DNA from: Silene latifolia
Taxonomy: Eukaryota; Streptophyta; Magnoliopsida; Caryophyllales; Caryophyllaceae
Assembly: GCF_048544455.1 (NCBI RefSeq)
Contig: NC_133538.1
Location: 141,357,922-141,421,921, forward strand
Length of the DNA: 64,000 nucleotides
Reading direction: 5' to 3'
Shown here: positions 36,829-47,946 of the stretch, piece after piece
How the letters are laid out: each line of letters starts with the position of its first letter
Numbering within the stretch: the stretch's first letter is position 1
The notes under the pieces: generated by a model
The model's database searches: none
Seen by the model: only the letters and a program-made list of their open reading frames with translations
Told to the model about the DNA's origin: nothing
Program-made: the position numbers and the translations under genes

Positions 36829-37050
36829 GAACTTCGGGACGAAGTTCTCTTTTAGGGGAGTGAATATAACATCTAAACATTTAGGAATAAGAAAGGACAT
36901 GAGAACACAAAATATCATGTACGGTAAAACACTAGCAAGAGAGACGAGTGAATGCGTGAGGAAGAGATTTGGGAGTTAGACATGACACGAATGAGACGTA
37001 AGAAAGTGTTAAGAAAAAGTGACGGTGATGCAAACTTTGAGGACGAAGTT
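36829..37050 (+). other. two GGA-loop hairpins before the element B 3' LTR
   Basis: GAACTTCGGGACGAAGTTC at 36829-36847 has a perfect 8-bp stem and is followed by a purine-rich stretch. A second, weaker copy at 37033-37050 (AACTT/AAGTT) is followed by TTTTAAGGAGGGAAGA and then the LTR. Confidence 0.8.
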
Positions 37051-37220
37051 CATTTTAAGGAGGGAAGATTATAATACCCGGCCTTTGTGGGACCCGTACT
37101 TAGACCTTGGGATGCGTGAGAGGACCTTTAGATCGATAAGAGAGCACGCGGAAGGGAAGGATAGCCTTACATTAGACATGGGCCAGGCCGAATGGTGTTG
37201 CAATGGATCGAGTAGGTCCA

Positions 37221-37328
37221 CTCGGTCGAGTAAAGAGTACACTCGACCGAGTGAGTCCACTCGACCAAGTGGCGTGCTACTCGGCCGAGTGAGTCCACTC
37301 GACCGAGTGAACTCGGCACTCGGTCGAG
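37221..37328 (+). repeat. CTCGRCCGAG dyad array in the element B LTR
   Basis: Sites start at 37221, 37242, 37260, 37280, 37298 and 37319 (steps 21, 18, 20, 18, 21). The 2-bp centres are GT, AC, AC, GC, AC and GT. The CTCG/CGAG arms stay constant except for one CAAG. Confidence 0.9.
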
Positions 37329-37914
37329 TGACGCTGTTTTCAGAAACACGGGATTAACACCCCTTTCTCCCCTAACCCTAAAATCATTTCCACCTTCCTC
37401 CTTATCTCTCCAAACATTCTCCCTTCTCTCTAAACCCTTACAAACACCTTCTACTTGGGATTTAGGCTTGGATTAGAAGATTTACCACCTTCCTCTTCAT
37501 CTCCTACATCTGATAAGTAAAGATTTACCCTTTCCTAGTCTTTTAAACCCTAACTTTTGGAGGATTCGTTATGAGTAATTAATTAGTGATTATTATGGGT
37601 AATAGGGGTAACTAAGGGGTAATGATAAGGGGCTTTGTAGTGTATATTAGTATAGGATGTATTGTGATAGTTATTATGTGATTTGTATAGGATGAGACGG
37701 TTCCTTGAGACGGTTTCGGTCCGGATTCGAGTAGCTTAAAGAGATTGCAAAAAGGTAGGTTAATCTTACTCGGTTTCAATAATGTGATGTTGTTTATGTT
37801 GATGTTGTAGTTAGTCTTGCATAATTAGGGTATTTGCATTATAACATCTTGTGTAGTAATCACATCATCAAGAGGATGATTATGATATGTTGTAGTTGTT
37901 GTTGTTTTGGAGAC

Positions 37915-37940
37915 GTAAGACGGTTGGGAGACCGTCTTAC
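37915..37940 (+). other. perfect 10-bp stem hairpin in the element B LTR
   Basis: GTAAGACGGT and its exact reverse complement ACCGTCTTAC are separated by TGGGAG. It may fold in the transcript. The role is unknown. Confidence 0.75.
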
Positions 37941-38065
37941 GCTTAAGTCGCCTCTTGGAGCTTCCCACTCCAAGAGGGATGTGCACATTAATGGCTTGAG
38001 TTACAGAGGGACTCGTGCGGTTGAGACACGACGTATGGCAGGGGATCCGGTTGGCTTCCGGACCC

Positions 38066-38172
38066 GGTACGTCTAGGCGTGTCCCGGTACCTGTTTGTGG
38101 TTGTCTGTATGTTAGGGCGTGTCCCGGCACCAGTGTGGTTGTCAGTATGCCTGGGCGTGTCCCGGTACCGTG
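38066..38172 (+). repeat. three-copy tandem repeat of about 40 bp
   Basis: GGCGTGTCCCGG recurs at about 38076, 38116 and 38154, each flanked by TAC/CAC and TGTGGTTGT-like sequence, so the unit is about 40 bp. Confidence 0.75.
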
Positions 38173-38605
38173 GTGGTGGTTGTTTGATAGCGTCTCATTC
38201 ACATTAGTAGTCATGTTGCATATCCGCACACTTGTGTCGTGTCGCACTTTATTTGCTTATTAAAACTGACGTTTGTGTTTCTATGTATTTGTCATCTGTC
38301 TCTTTTGGGGTGGCCTGTGTTGATCCATATGATATCCTTAGGTCATATGGGGAGCAGGTTAGGTAAGGTTGTTTGGATAGTACGCGGGAGACGGGACGAG
38401 CTTGATAAGTCACGCGACGAGTGTGGTTAGTTAGATTAGTATAGTAGCCATGAGTTGTATTTTTATTCATTAGTCAATGGTTTGTAACCACTAAACTTGT
38501 CATTTATAATAAATGTTTCTTTATTGTATCTCCGATTCACCGCCTCGAGAAACCGAGAAGGTAACATCTCCAAATTACCTCGGCCGGGTAAGACGGGGTT
38601 GTTAC

Positions 38606-39549
38606 ACTACAACCAAGTTATTTAAATGGAAGTTGGCCCTCAACAAAACCAGACTGACAGTATTTCATCCCTCAGTTTCTTGCTCATACCATTAAAATAG
38701 GCACAGGATTTCATTGCATTCATATTCATACCAGAAGCATGAGAGAATGAAGAGAAGGCTCTGAGTAGCACCATGATTGACTTAAGGTCACCCTTACTAA
38801 ACATCAATAGATCATCTGCAAATATGAGATGAGTCAATCTCAGTTGTTTGCAAAGAGGATGAAACCTAAAGTAAAGCTTACCAACAGCACAGTTAAGAAT
38901 CCTACTTAAATACTCCATACAAAGAGTAAAAAGCAGGGGTGATATAGGGTCTCATTGCCTGAGTCCTCTTTTCCCCATGAAAAACCCAAACATGGTACCA
39001 TTTAAAGAAATTGAGAATGATGCTATAGTGACAGAAAGCATAATTAGTTCTTTGAAGTGAGCAGGAAAATTCAGAGCTTCTAACATTTCCTCAACAAATT
39101 TCCAACTTACTGAATCATATGCCTTCATTAGATCAATTTTGAACATACATCAAGGGGAACAAGATTTTCAGTTATATAACTCCCCCAAATCTTGACGTAT
39201 GAGAATATTTTCAATAATACTCCTACCTTGAATAAATCCCCCTTGATTTAAACTCACCAGATCAGGCAGGACAGAACCCAACCTTGCACTAATTAACTTG
39301 GAGATGATCTTATACAAGGTGTTACGGTAATGAAGCAATGGGCTGAATCGGGTGACATCTCGAGCATAGTACATTTAGGAATTAAGGTTAGTACAGTAGT
39401 ATTAAGTTGTTTCAGAAGCTTTCTTTTATTGAACACATCAAGAATAGCTTCACAAATTTCATCACCAATAACACTCTAGGAGTCCTTAAAAAAATTGCTA
39501 GAGTACCCATTTGGGCCAGGGGCCTTATCATCAGGAATAGAGAAATGAG
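38606..39549 (-). pseudogene. LINE reverse transcriptase, part left of element C
   Basis: On the minus strand the sequence reads from 39549 downward. It contains DDKAPGPNGY (about 39500-39530), a segment ending NTLYKIISKLISARL, then QGGFIQGRSI, KIDLMKAYDSVSW, and the polymerase active-site FADD (about 38810-38820). These are the successive blocks of a plant L1-type LINE reverse transcriptase. In-frame stops lie between 39168 and 38918, and a frameshift lies near 39380. At 38606 it stops abruptly against element B's LTR. The C-terminal RNase H or zinc region would lie beyond B. Confidence 0.88.
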
Positions 39550-41926
39550 TGTAATACCCCGTATTTTATATAATAAATTAAATGGATATTATATAATAAA
39601 TTAAACGGATATCATTATATATTAATTATTATCAATTTTATATTGCCAAGTAAGCCGGGTAAATTTTTGAGTCGATAATTTCATTAAGTTATTTTATTTA
39701 ACTCGCGTCGTATCGAGCTAAGTTAATTGAGTCGGTTTTATATAGAATTCGAATTGTGAGCTGACCCATTGAGCTGGCCCATTATCTGTCCAGCCCATCT
39801 AACCCTAACCCTAACCCTAAATCTAATAGTACCCCTAATCCCTCAACAGTCAACCCGCCTCCCTCCTACACTCCCTCAAACCGCCTCCCTCTTTTCTTCA
39901 GATCCCATCTCGGCTTTCACACAAAACGAGAGAGAGAGAGAGTGCCTGGGTTGTTGACGGCGCAGCGAGGAAGGGGTAGGGGCTTTGTCGACGCTCCGAG
40001 GGTGGCCGTGGTGGCTGTTGTGGTGGCGGAAAGGTAAGCACGTCACATTTCTTTTCTGTTTTCATTGTTTATGTCGTGGGTTTTGGGTGTTGTTCGTGTC
40101 TTAGGGTGGGGATGCTGGTGGTTGGTGTCTGGGTATAGGTAATGGGTGGTAAGGGGCGAGTGTATTGGTGGTGTTTAGGGTGGTTGTTGGTGGTGATAAT
40201 GGCGGAAAAAGGCAGCAGCGACATGGGTGGTAGAAACGGGTTATTACACGGGTTTTCAGGGGAGTTTAGACAGGTGGGTTTTGGGTGGCACCACCGTGGA
40301 CTAGGGGGAGGTCGAAACGGTGGTGCTAAGTGGTCGGTGTTCGCGGGTTGACGGCGAGTAGGGCGGTGGTTGTTTGGCAGAGTCTAGGTAATAGTTGCGG
40401 TGGTTGCGGGGAGGAGAAACACGGGCGTTTGGTGAGGTTTGGCGGTGAACCAGGCCAAATGACGGCCGTGGTTCACCTCGCCGGTGGGAGTCGACCCTCG
40501 TGGGGGTGGTCCTGGGTGGTTGGGTCAGTGTGGGGGATCGGGTGGTGGTCATCACGGCCCTGTGGTGGCGCGTGGTGGGTGGTGAGTGCGTGGGAAGGGG
40601 GTGATGTTGTTAACGGGTTGTTTTAGTGTTTAAAAACGGGTTTTCATAAGTTAATCGTTATATTTCGTAATGGGTCGTGTTCTTAATTAATTAATATAAT
40701 TCCCGTGTCATTAAATAATTGAGTTAAGTTAATTCCCGAGTTATTTAATATAATTTGAGTCGGGATTGTTCGAGTTGTTCAAGTGTTGATTCGTTTCATC
40801 ACATAATTCGTTTAAACCTCTAATTATCGTTTTGGTTTGAGTTCCGAGTTATTTAAAATAAAATAATAATTAATAATGACTAATTAATTAAAGACGGGTC
40901 TTTGAGTCGGGTTTGTTAAAAGAGAAAAGTTACTATATCGGGAAAGTTTCCACTTTGGGAGATTTCTATATTTAGTAGTTAATAATTATAAATATTATAA
41001 TTGTTTTAGGTGACGGATTCGTGAAGGATCGATAATCAAATTCATTGCTTTATTTCTGGACTGCTTAACCGCTTAATTGGATTTTGGCACTTGAGGTAGG
41101 GAAATACACTTGTCCTATTATCGTTGTTGTTGAATTGTGTTGACTTGATTCGTGATTGTTGATTTACGTTATGATTCATATACGGGAAGGTGATTGATTT
41201 GTGTTGATCGTGTTGAGTTTGTTATCACAACATTCGGTAGCCGGCATGATTTCATTCATTAATATACATATTGTGTTGCATTATTACCGTTGAGCATTTC
41301 ATATGCATTGGAGTTGGAGGATGGTGTAGGAGTGACGATGTTGAGATACGATGTGGATTGTGATAAGGCCCGGGCGGGTTCTGCGCAGACTTGCCCTGGT
41401 GTCCTCATTGCGAATGGCAGATCGGCTACGGTCGATATATATAGTCTACCGGGATCGGTATGGCTGGGTTGTCCGGGTTATGAGATATGAGAAATGAGAT
41501 ATGAGATATGAGTTGAGATGGAGATGGAGGTGACGGAGGATCATGCATATCATATTTTGTTGTTTAATTGTTTTCCTACTCGGCTTCGGTGACCCCCTGT
41601 GTATTCGTGTACTTTGTGATGATCCAATTATTGGGGAGTAGATTGTGGGTATTTGTAGACTGATGGGAGCTGGCCGGGAAGAGAGCTTGGATGACGGACT
41701 TAGTGCCTAGCCCACCTTAGTCTTATTAGTAGTTTTATCAGACTTTATCTTTTGGTCATATTTTTGGAGGCTTGTTTTAATTTGGTTGTAATCTCACTAT
41801 AAACATTTTAATAAAGTACTTGTGTTTCTTTCCTTTGTATCTCTTTGCTTCGGGTTTCGAGATGATAACACCGTCATTTATCCGAGGAGTCCTAGTTCAG
41901 GCCCTTAAATAAATGGGGGTGTTACA
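39550..41926 (+). repeat. element C 5' LTR, 2377 bp
   Basis: Starts TGTAATACCCCG and ends GGGGGTGTTACA. It contains three CCCTAA units at 39803-39820, a GC-rich GGTGG-rich stretch (about 39950-40620) and a GAGATAT-rich repeat near 41480-41520. It closely matches the 3' LTR, with small indels. Glycine-rich frames inside it look accidental. Confidence 0.92.
39803..39820 (+). repeat. telomere-like (CCCTAA)3 in the element C 5' LTR
   Basis: Three 6-bp units, repeated at 45820-45837 in the 3' LTR, where they are followed by AACC. The plant telomere unit is the 7-bp CCCTAAA, so this is a related short telobox-like tract. Confidence 0.85.
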
Positions 41927-41929
41927 AAG

Positions 41930-41941
41930 TGGTATCAGAGC
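41930..41941 (+). other. primer-binding site for initiator tRNA-Met, element C
   Basis: TGGTATCAGAGC, 3 bp after the LTR, is the standard plant tRNA-Met-complementary site. Confidence 0.92.
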
Positions 41942-44900
41942 GAACGATCCTCAGGCCTAAACCAATGAACCCAATGAACATAGGAAGAGTCTAAATAAAA
42001 TGAACCCCGGGATAGAACTGTTAGGAGCACACTAAGGTAAGGTATGAGTTAGGGGCCCCCTCACACCGAACAATGCCCTCTCGGTTTGACCGGAACCCGA
42101 GTGTATATGAGAGAAAGGGTAGCAAAGTTGCTTGAGGTTGAACATGAAATTCCAATATCGTTGCCTAAGTGTTAATCGATTGATACATTGATTATTGCAT
42201 AACCGAGTGATGTATACCTTGCGACCCATATATTCTAACCATTCTGCAGGACAACGCTACGGTAAGTATTTTGTATGAATGATGACGTGAGCATATGATG
42301 TTGTAGAAATGAGAAATAAAATTTTCGAGTTGAGTTAATAATCAATGAAGTGTTGTGGTAGCCGTGAGTATGAAAATAATTGCGAGTCAATGATAGTTAC
42401 CTAGTTGGATGTTAAATGATGTGTTGATTGTACTATTATGCCTAGTAATATGCGATTATGTGATCCCGAAGCCATGCTAGTATAGTATTGTGATAGTAAT
42501 TAGAAACACTGTTGAATTGCATGTTTTAGTCATAGCAATTGTGATTTAGATGTAAGGAGTGGATCGAGATGCGAAGGGATTCTACGGGATAGATGTTTGC
42601 AAAAGTACAGTGTGAGATTTAAGTTAGGATGAGTTAGTATCGATAGTATGGTTGTAAGAGTTTGAAACGTAGAAAATGAATGACCTAGTCTTTGAAACAC
42701 GTTGTATGATTTTACTCTCAACTTGATCTTACTGCCATTTCTTTTCTGTTTATTGCCTAGGGATGAAAATTTTATGAGAGATAGCCTCGTGAGTTAGTGT
42801 TCATTTGGCATTGGTTTCATGCTTATATGATATACGGATTAGGAGTTATAAATATTTTAGTGGGCTGTGGTCGGGAAGTTCTCTGTGATGATGTTTTGAC
42901 CAACGATTTTGTAAAAATCCTCATTTAAATTGTGTTAATAATTTTTGCATAATTCCAACTCCATCGATCAGAAGTTTCGCATATGTTTTCAAATTAACAA
43001 ACCACGAAAATTCTTGATGTCTTTATATTAAACGGTAGGTTTTGCAAACTGACCCAAGTCTTGGACCAATTGCTGTCACATGTTTGTTTGGACCAACTGA
43101 GTTGTAAAATTCCTTAAAAATGAAATTTTTGTGTTTTGTACCTACTTCTTTTTCCCCTGTGTTTTAACTCTCCGTGTTTTATAAAAGTAATATGAATCAA
43201 GTTTTAATCGAGCAGTTATTTATTCGTGATTTTTGGAAGTTACAACGTAAACCAAAACATTTAAAATGTGCGTTCTATGTTAGGTTTTCATACAGTTGTT
43301 TGATTAATCCACGAGCCTTAGTAATGTAGATTTATAATGTTTTATATGACAATAGTAGCACGCATGTTCAGTAGTTAGGTATCTTAATCAGTGATAAAAT
43401 TAAAGTTTAGTCGATAACATTATTGGCATGATAATATGAGTAAAATTGAATAAGCTTATTTAAATTGATTTCTAATCAAGGGTGAAATATGTTATACGAG
43501 TCCAGTTGTTTGCATATTTTATATACATTTGGCATGTTGTAATATTTTATATCATATTTGCATAGTGGTCGGATATATATGAATAATAAAACTATATCGT
43601 CGTACCTAAGTAAAATTGATGGCGTTAAAAGCTAAGGTGATTGTCCTAATATACTCGCATGAATGATTATAATAATTATGTTTAAATGTTTACACATGGA
43701 TGGTAGTAATGATCGTGTCTAAATGTCCACCCATATAGGATGTCATCTGAGTTTAAAGACTTTCATGTGAGTCGGTGTGCCTATAGTATATTTATTACTT
43801 ACATTGCATTAAATTATTTTAGTTAAACCTAAAACCTATAACATGAAAATAAACAGTGTTGTTAATTCTTAGTGGATATGTTCATCATTATATCGTCATA
43901 AAATACTAAAGGGATTCTTGCAATTGTAGGAGCATGATATAAAGGAAATTGTTTGATATAATACGACGATTGGTATAACTAGATTCTCGAGTCATCACTA
44001 TCAATTATATTTTAATAAAGATTGTTTATGATAAATATATTAGCAATTATAATGGGATAACCCTTCTATGACTCACATGATATGCGTTGGTTTAAATGAT
44101 AGTCATTATAGTTACGTTTAGTTGGTAGTGAATATAAGCGAGTAAAGAAGTGCAATTAAAAATCGATGATTGAGGTAATAGTCATGCATTAATAAAGATA
44201 GGACTGAAATGAATAAGATGAACCTGTAAATTACGATATATGAGTCGACACCTAAGCTGGTTTTGTTTAAAGGAATTAAATTAAGTCTATCTGACTTTGA
44301 GTTCGTAGTAAGTTGTAAATGGATTCTATGGACGACTAATTGTTATAAGATCTATAATTAGGAAAGTTATTCACCGTCAAAGATGAAAGTAAAGGTTTTG
44401 AAAATGAAGTTAAATGTTGTCGTTGTCATAGATCATATGTTGTTACTTTTATCGGGAAACATGTTTTGGAGGTGATATCGTGCAAACAATTTTGATAATT
44501 TAAAATATGAATTATGAGTATGTTGGTGATTGCTTAAATTCATCGGCCTAATTCGTGACCTAAACCAGTGAGTGAGTAAAATGGTTGTACGGACATGTCA
44601 ATGAGATCCTGTGATTGGGAGGGATAGCAGTGGTAGATCTTTTCGTGATATGCTTACAAATGTGAGAAGTTTTAAATTGTTTTGTTGATTCTGCTCTCGC
44701 TCGTTCAAAGTCTATAATTGATCATCAAATTCGTTTAGTTGTGAAACCGTGTAAACCTTGGTCCCTTTCTTGTTGTTCTTTTAGTCTGATGTTGTGTTTT
44801 AAGTTAAGCATGAGCTAAGTAATAAATGTTACTTGTTGACAATCAGTTAATTCCATAATAAAACCTTGTTTCGACTTTAATGTTAATGCGCAATATCTTA

Positions 44901-45570
44901 TCGTGTGTTCTTTCCTGTTACATGTGGTTGATAGTGATTTTGTTGCATATGTATATGAAAGTGAAAAGAGGTTACGAGGACGTAACCATATTTCTAGTCG
45001 GGTAGGATTGTAAAATCTTAATGCTTAATTTGCACTTGTTTGTAGGTTATAGTTGACCAAGTTGATGTTAGTTGTGGGGTACCTATGCAAATGAGTTTTA
45101 TACGTTTTATTCCTACCTCTGTTAGTTGGTTGATGTGTAAAAGGAGAGTGTGATTAAACTACTGGTAATGTGTTATGAGTTAGCCTATGAGCTGAGTTAT
45201 GGTTACGGGAGATACGTTGCGGTCCAGTGCGACCATGGTTAATGAGTTTATGTTGAGTTTGAGATCGGAAATTGAGATGGAAAGAAGATGGTGTTCTCAG
45301 ATGATTATATAGTGTTATACATTTGTGTTCGCAGGTAATTATTAGTTGTAGTTAATTGGATTAAGAAATGATGAGTTAAACTTAGGGACGAAGTTTATTT
45401 TTAGGAGGGCAGAATGTAACATTCCGTATTTGTTACGTTTAATTGATGAGTCAAAGTGTGTTAACCGTGTTAGAATTGCGTGACGTCCGTAAGTACGATA
45501 TACAATACCATTTTGAGGTTTGGGTATGGGAGCGAACTTCGGGACGAAGTTCATTTTAAGGGGGGAAGAC
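41942..45570 (+). other. element C internal region, no recognised gene
   Basis: 3.6 kb of C-poor, AT-rich sequence without gag or pol. Three hairpins lie near the 3' end, and the purine tract AAGGGGGGAAGAC abuts the 3' LTR. Confidence 0.75.
44970..45552 (+). other. three GGA-loop hairpins before the element C 3' LTR
   Basis: GGTTACG-AGGA-CGTAACC at 44970-44987, AAACTT...AAGTTT at 45378-45396, and GAACTTCGGGACGAAGTTC at 45534-45552. The first is followed by GGGTAGGATTGTAA, the second by AGGAGGGCAGAATGTAAC, and the third by the true purine tract and TGTAATACC. Confidence 0.82.
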
Positions 45571-47941
45571 TGTAATACCCTGTATTTTATATAATAAATT
45601 AAATGGATATTATATAATAAATTAAACGGATATCATTATATATTAATTATTATCAATTTTATATTGCCAAGTAAGCCGGGTAAATTATTGAGTCGATAAT
45701 TTCATTAAGTTATTTTATTTAACTCGCGTCGTATCGAGCTAAGTTAATTGAGTCGGTTTTATATAGAATTGAATTGTGAGTGACCCATTGAGTGGCCCAT
45801 TATCTGTCAGCCCATCTAACCCTAACCCTAACCCTAAACCTAATAGTACCCCTAATCCCTCAACAGTCAACCCGCCTCCCTCCTACACTCCCTCAAACCG
45901 CCTCCTCTTTTCTTGAGATCCCATCTCGCTTTCACACAAAACGAGAGAGAGAGAGAGTGCCTGGGTTGTTGACGGCGCAGCGAGGAAGGGGTAGGGGCTT
46001 TGTCGACGTCCGAGGGTGGCCGTGGTGGTCGTTGTGGTGGCGGAAAGGTAAGCACGTCACATTTCTTTTCTGTTTTCATTGTTTATGTCGTGGGTTTTGG
46101 GTGTTGTTCGTGTCTTAGGGTGGGGATGCTGGTGGTTGGTGTCTGGGTATAGGTAATGGGTGGTAAGGGGCGAGTGTATTGGTGGTGTTTAGGGTGGTTG
46201 TTGGTGGTGATAATGGCGGAAAAAGGCAGCAGCGACATGGGTGGTAGAAACGGGTTATTACACGGGTTTTCAGGGGAGTTTAGACAGGTGGGTTTTGGGT
46301 GGCACCACCGTGGACTAGGGGGAGGTCGAAACGGTGGTGCTAAGTGGTCGGTGTTCGCGGGTTGACGGCGAGTAGGGCGGTGGTTGTTTGGCAGAGTCTA
46401 GGTAATAGTTGCGGTGGTTGCAGGAGGAGAAACACGGGCGTTTGGTGAGGTTTGGCGGTGAACCAGGCCAAATGACGGCCGTGGTTCACCTCGCCGGCGG
46501 GAGTCGACCCTCGTGGGGGTGGTCCTGGGTGGTTGGGTCAGTGTGGGGGATCGGGCTGGTGGCTGTCACGGCCCTGTGGTGGCGCGTGGTGGCTGGTGAG
46601 TGCGTGGGAAGGGGGTGATGTTGTTAACGGGTTGTTTTAGTGTTTAAAAACGGGTTTTCATAAGTTAATCGTTATATTTCGTAATGGGTCGTGTTCTTAA
46701 TTAATTAATATAATTCCCGTGTCATTAAATAATTGAGTTAAGTTAATTCCCGAGTTATTTAATATAATTTGAGTCGGGATTGTTCGAGTTGTTCAAGTGT
46801 TGATTCGTTTCATCACATAATTCGTTTAAACCTCTAATTATCGTTTTGGTTTGAGTTCCGAGTTATTTAAAATAAAATAATAATTAATAATGACTAATTA
46901 ATTAAAGACGGGTCTTTGAGTCGGGTTTGTTAAAAGAGAAAAGTTACTATATCGGGAAAGTTTCCACTTTGGGAGATTTCTATATTTAGTAGTTAATAAT
47001 TATAAATATTATAATTGTTTTAGGTGACGGATTCGTGAAGGATCGATAATCAAATTCATTGCTTTATTTTCGGACCGCTTAATCGCTTAATTGGATTTCT
47101 TGGCACTTGAGGTAGGGAAATACACTTGTCCTATTATCGTTGTTGTTGAATTGTGTTGACTTGATTCGTGATTGTTGATTTACGTTATGATTCATATACG
47201 GGAAGGTGATTGACTGTGTTGATCGTGTTGAGTTTGTTATCACAACATTCGGTAGCTGGCATGATTTCATTCATTAATATACATATTGTGTTGCATTATT
47301 ACTGTTGAGCATTTCATATGCATTTGAGTTGGAGGATGGTGTAGGAGTGGCGATGTTGAGATACGATGTGGATTGTGATAAGGCCGGGCGGGTTCTGCAG
47401 ACTTGCCCTGGTGTCCTCAATCGCGGTGGCAGATCGGCTACGGTCGATATATATAGTCTACTGGGATCGGTATGGTGGGTTGTCCGGGTTATGAGATATG
47501 AGAAATGAGATATGAGATATGAGTTGAGATGGAGATGGAGGTGACGGAGGATCATGCATATCATATTTTGTTGTTTAATTGTTTTCCTACTCGGCTTCGC
47601 TGGGGCGACCCTGTGTATTCGTGTACGCTTTGTGATGATCCAATTATTGGGAGCAGATTGACGGGTATTTCAGACTCGATGGGAGCTGGCCGGGAAGAGA
47701 GCTTGGATGACGGACTTAGTGCCTAGCCCACCTTAGTCTTATTAGTAGTTTTATCAGACTTTATCTTTTGGTCATATTTTTGGAGGCTTGTTTTAATTTG
47801 GTTGTAATCTCACTATAAACATTTTAATAAAGTACTGTGTTTCTTTCCTTTGTATCTACTGCCTCGGGTTTCCGAGATGATAACACCGTCATTTATCTGA
47901 GGAGTCCTAGTTCAGGCCCTTAAATAAATGGGGGTGTTACA
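45571..47941 (+). repeat. element C 3' LTR, 2371 bp
   Basis: Closely matches 39550-41926 with scattered substitutions and indels. Followed by the ATGAG duplication and then the LINE. Confidence 0.92.
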
Positions 47942-47946
47942 ATGAG

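Larger units (their letters stand above)
35632..37069 (+). other. element B 3' non-coding region
   Basis: No gene is seen. It holds a dyad array (36061-36227), two hairpin modules (36829-36847 and 37033-37050), and the purine tract AAGGAGGGAAGAT abutting the 3' LTR. Confidence 0.7.
24086..38605 (+). mobile_element. element B: gypsy-like retrotransposon with an ORF-1-type gene and no pol
   Basis: It consists of a truncated 5' LTR (24086-24499), a Met-type primer site (24503-24514), a leader, element A as a nested insertion (26354-33767), an ORF-1-like gene (33952-35631), a 3' region with dyads and hairpins, and a full 3' LTR (37070-38605). The rest of its 5' LTR lies left of the Athila insertion, outside the window. 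It appears to sit in the minus-strand LINE, which begins directly at 38606. LTR ends (TATAATACCC to TGTTACA) and primer site ally it with A and C. The ORF-1 gene allies it with the Athila type. Confidence 0.82.
37070..38605 (+). repeat. element B 3' LTR, 1536 bp
   Basis: Starts TATAATACCC (TG changed to TA) and ends TGTTACA. It holds a dyad array at 37221-37328, a 26-nt hairpin at 37915-37940 and a short tandem repeat at 38066-38172. No TATA box is obvious after the array. Confidence 0.85.
39550..47941 (+). mobile_element. element C: complete non-autonomous LTR retrotransposon
   Basis: 8392 bp with LTRs at 39550-41926 and 45571-47941. ATGAG duplications lie at 39545-39549 and 47942-47946. 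The primer site TGGTATCAGAGC is at 41930-41941. The 3.6-kb internal region has no recognised gene. It splits the minus-strand LINE. LTR ends, primer site and hairpin modules group it with A and B, but I see no CG dyad array. Confidence 0.93.

Noticed and set aside
39950..40626. Glycine- and tryptophan-rich reading frames in the element C LTR
   Set aside because: They lie in a GGTGG-rich stretch of LTR, overlap in several frames, and the 3' LTR copy breaks one of them. No start context or domain supports a gene.
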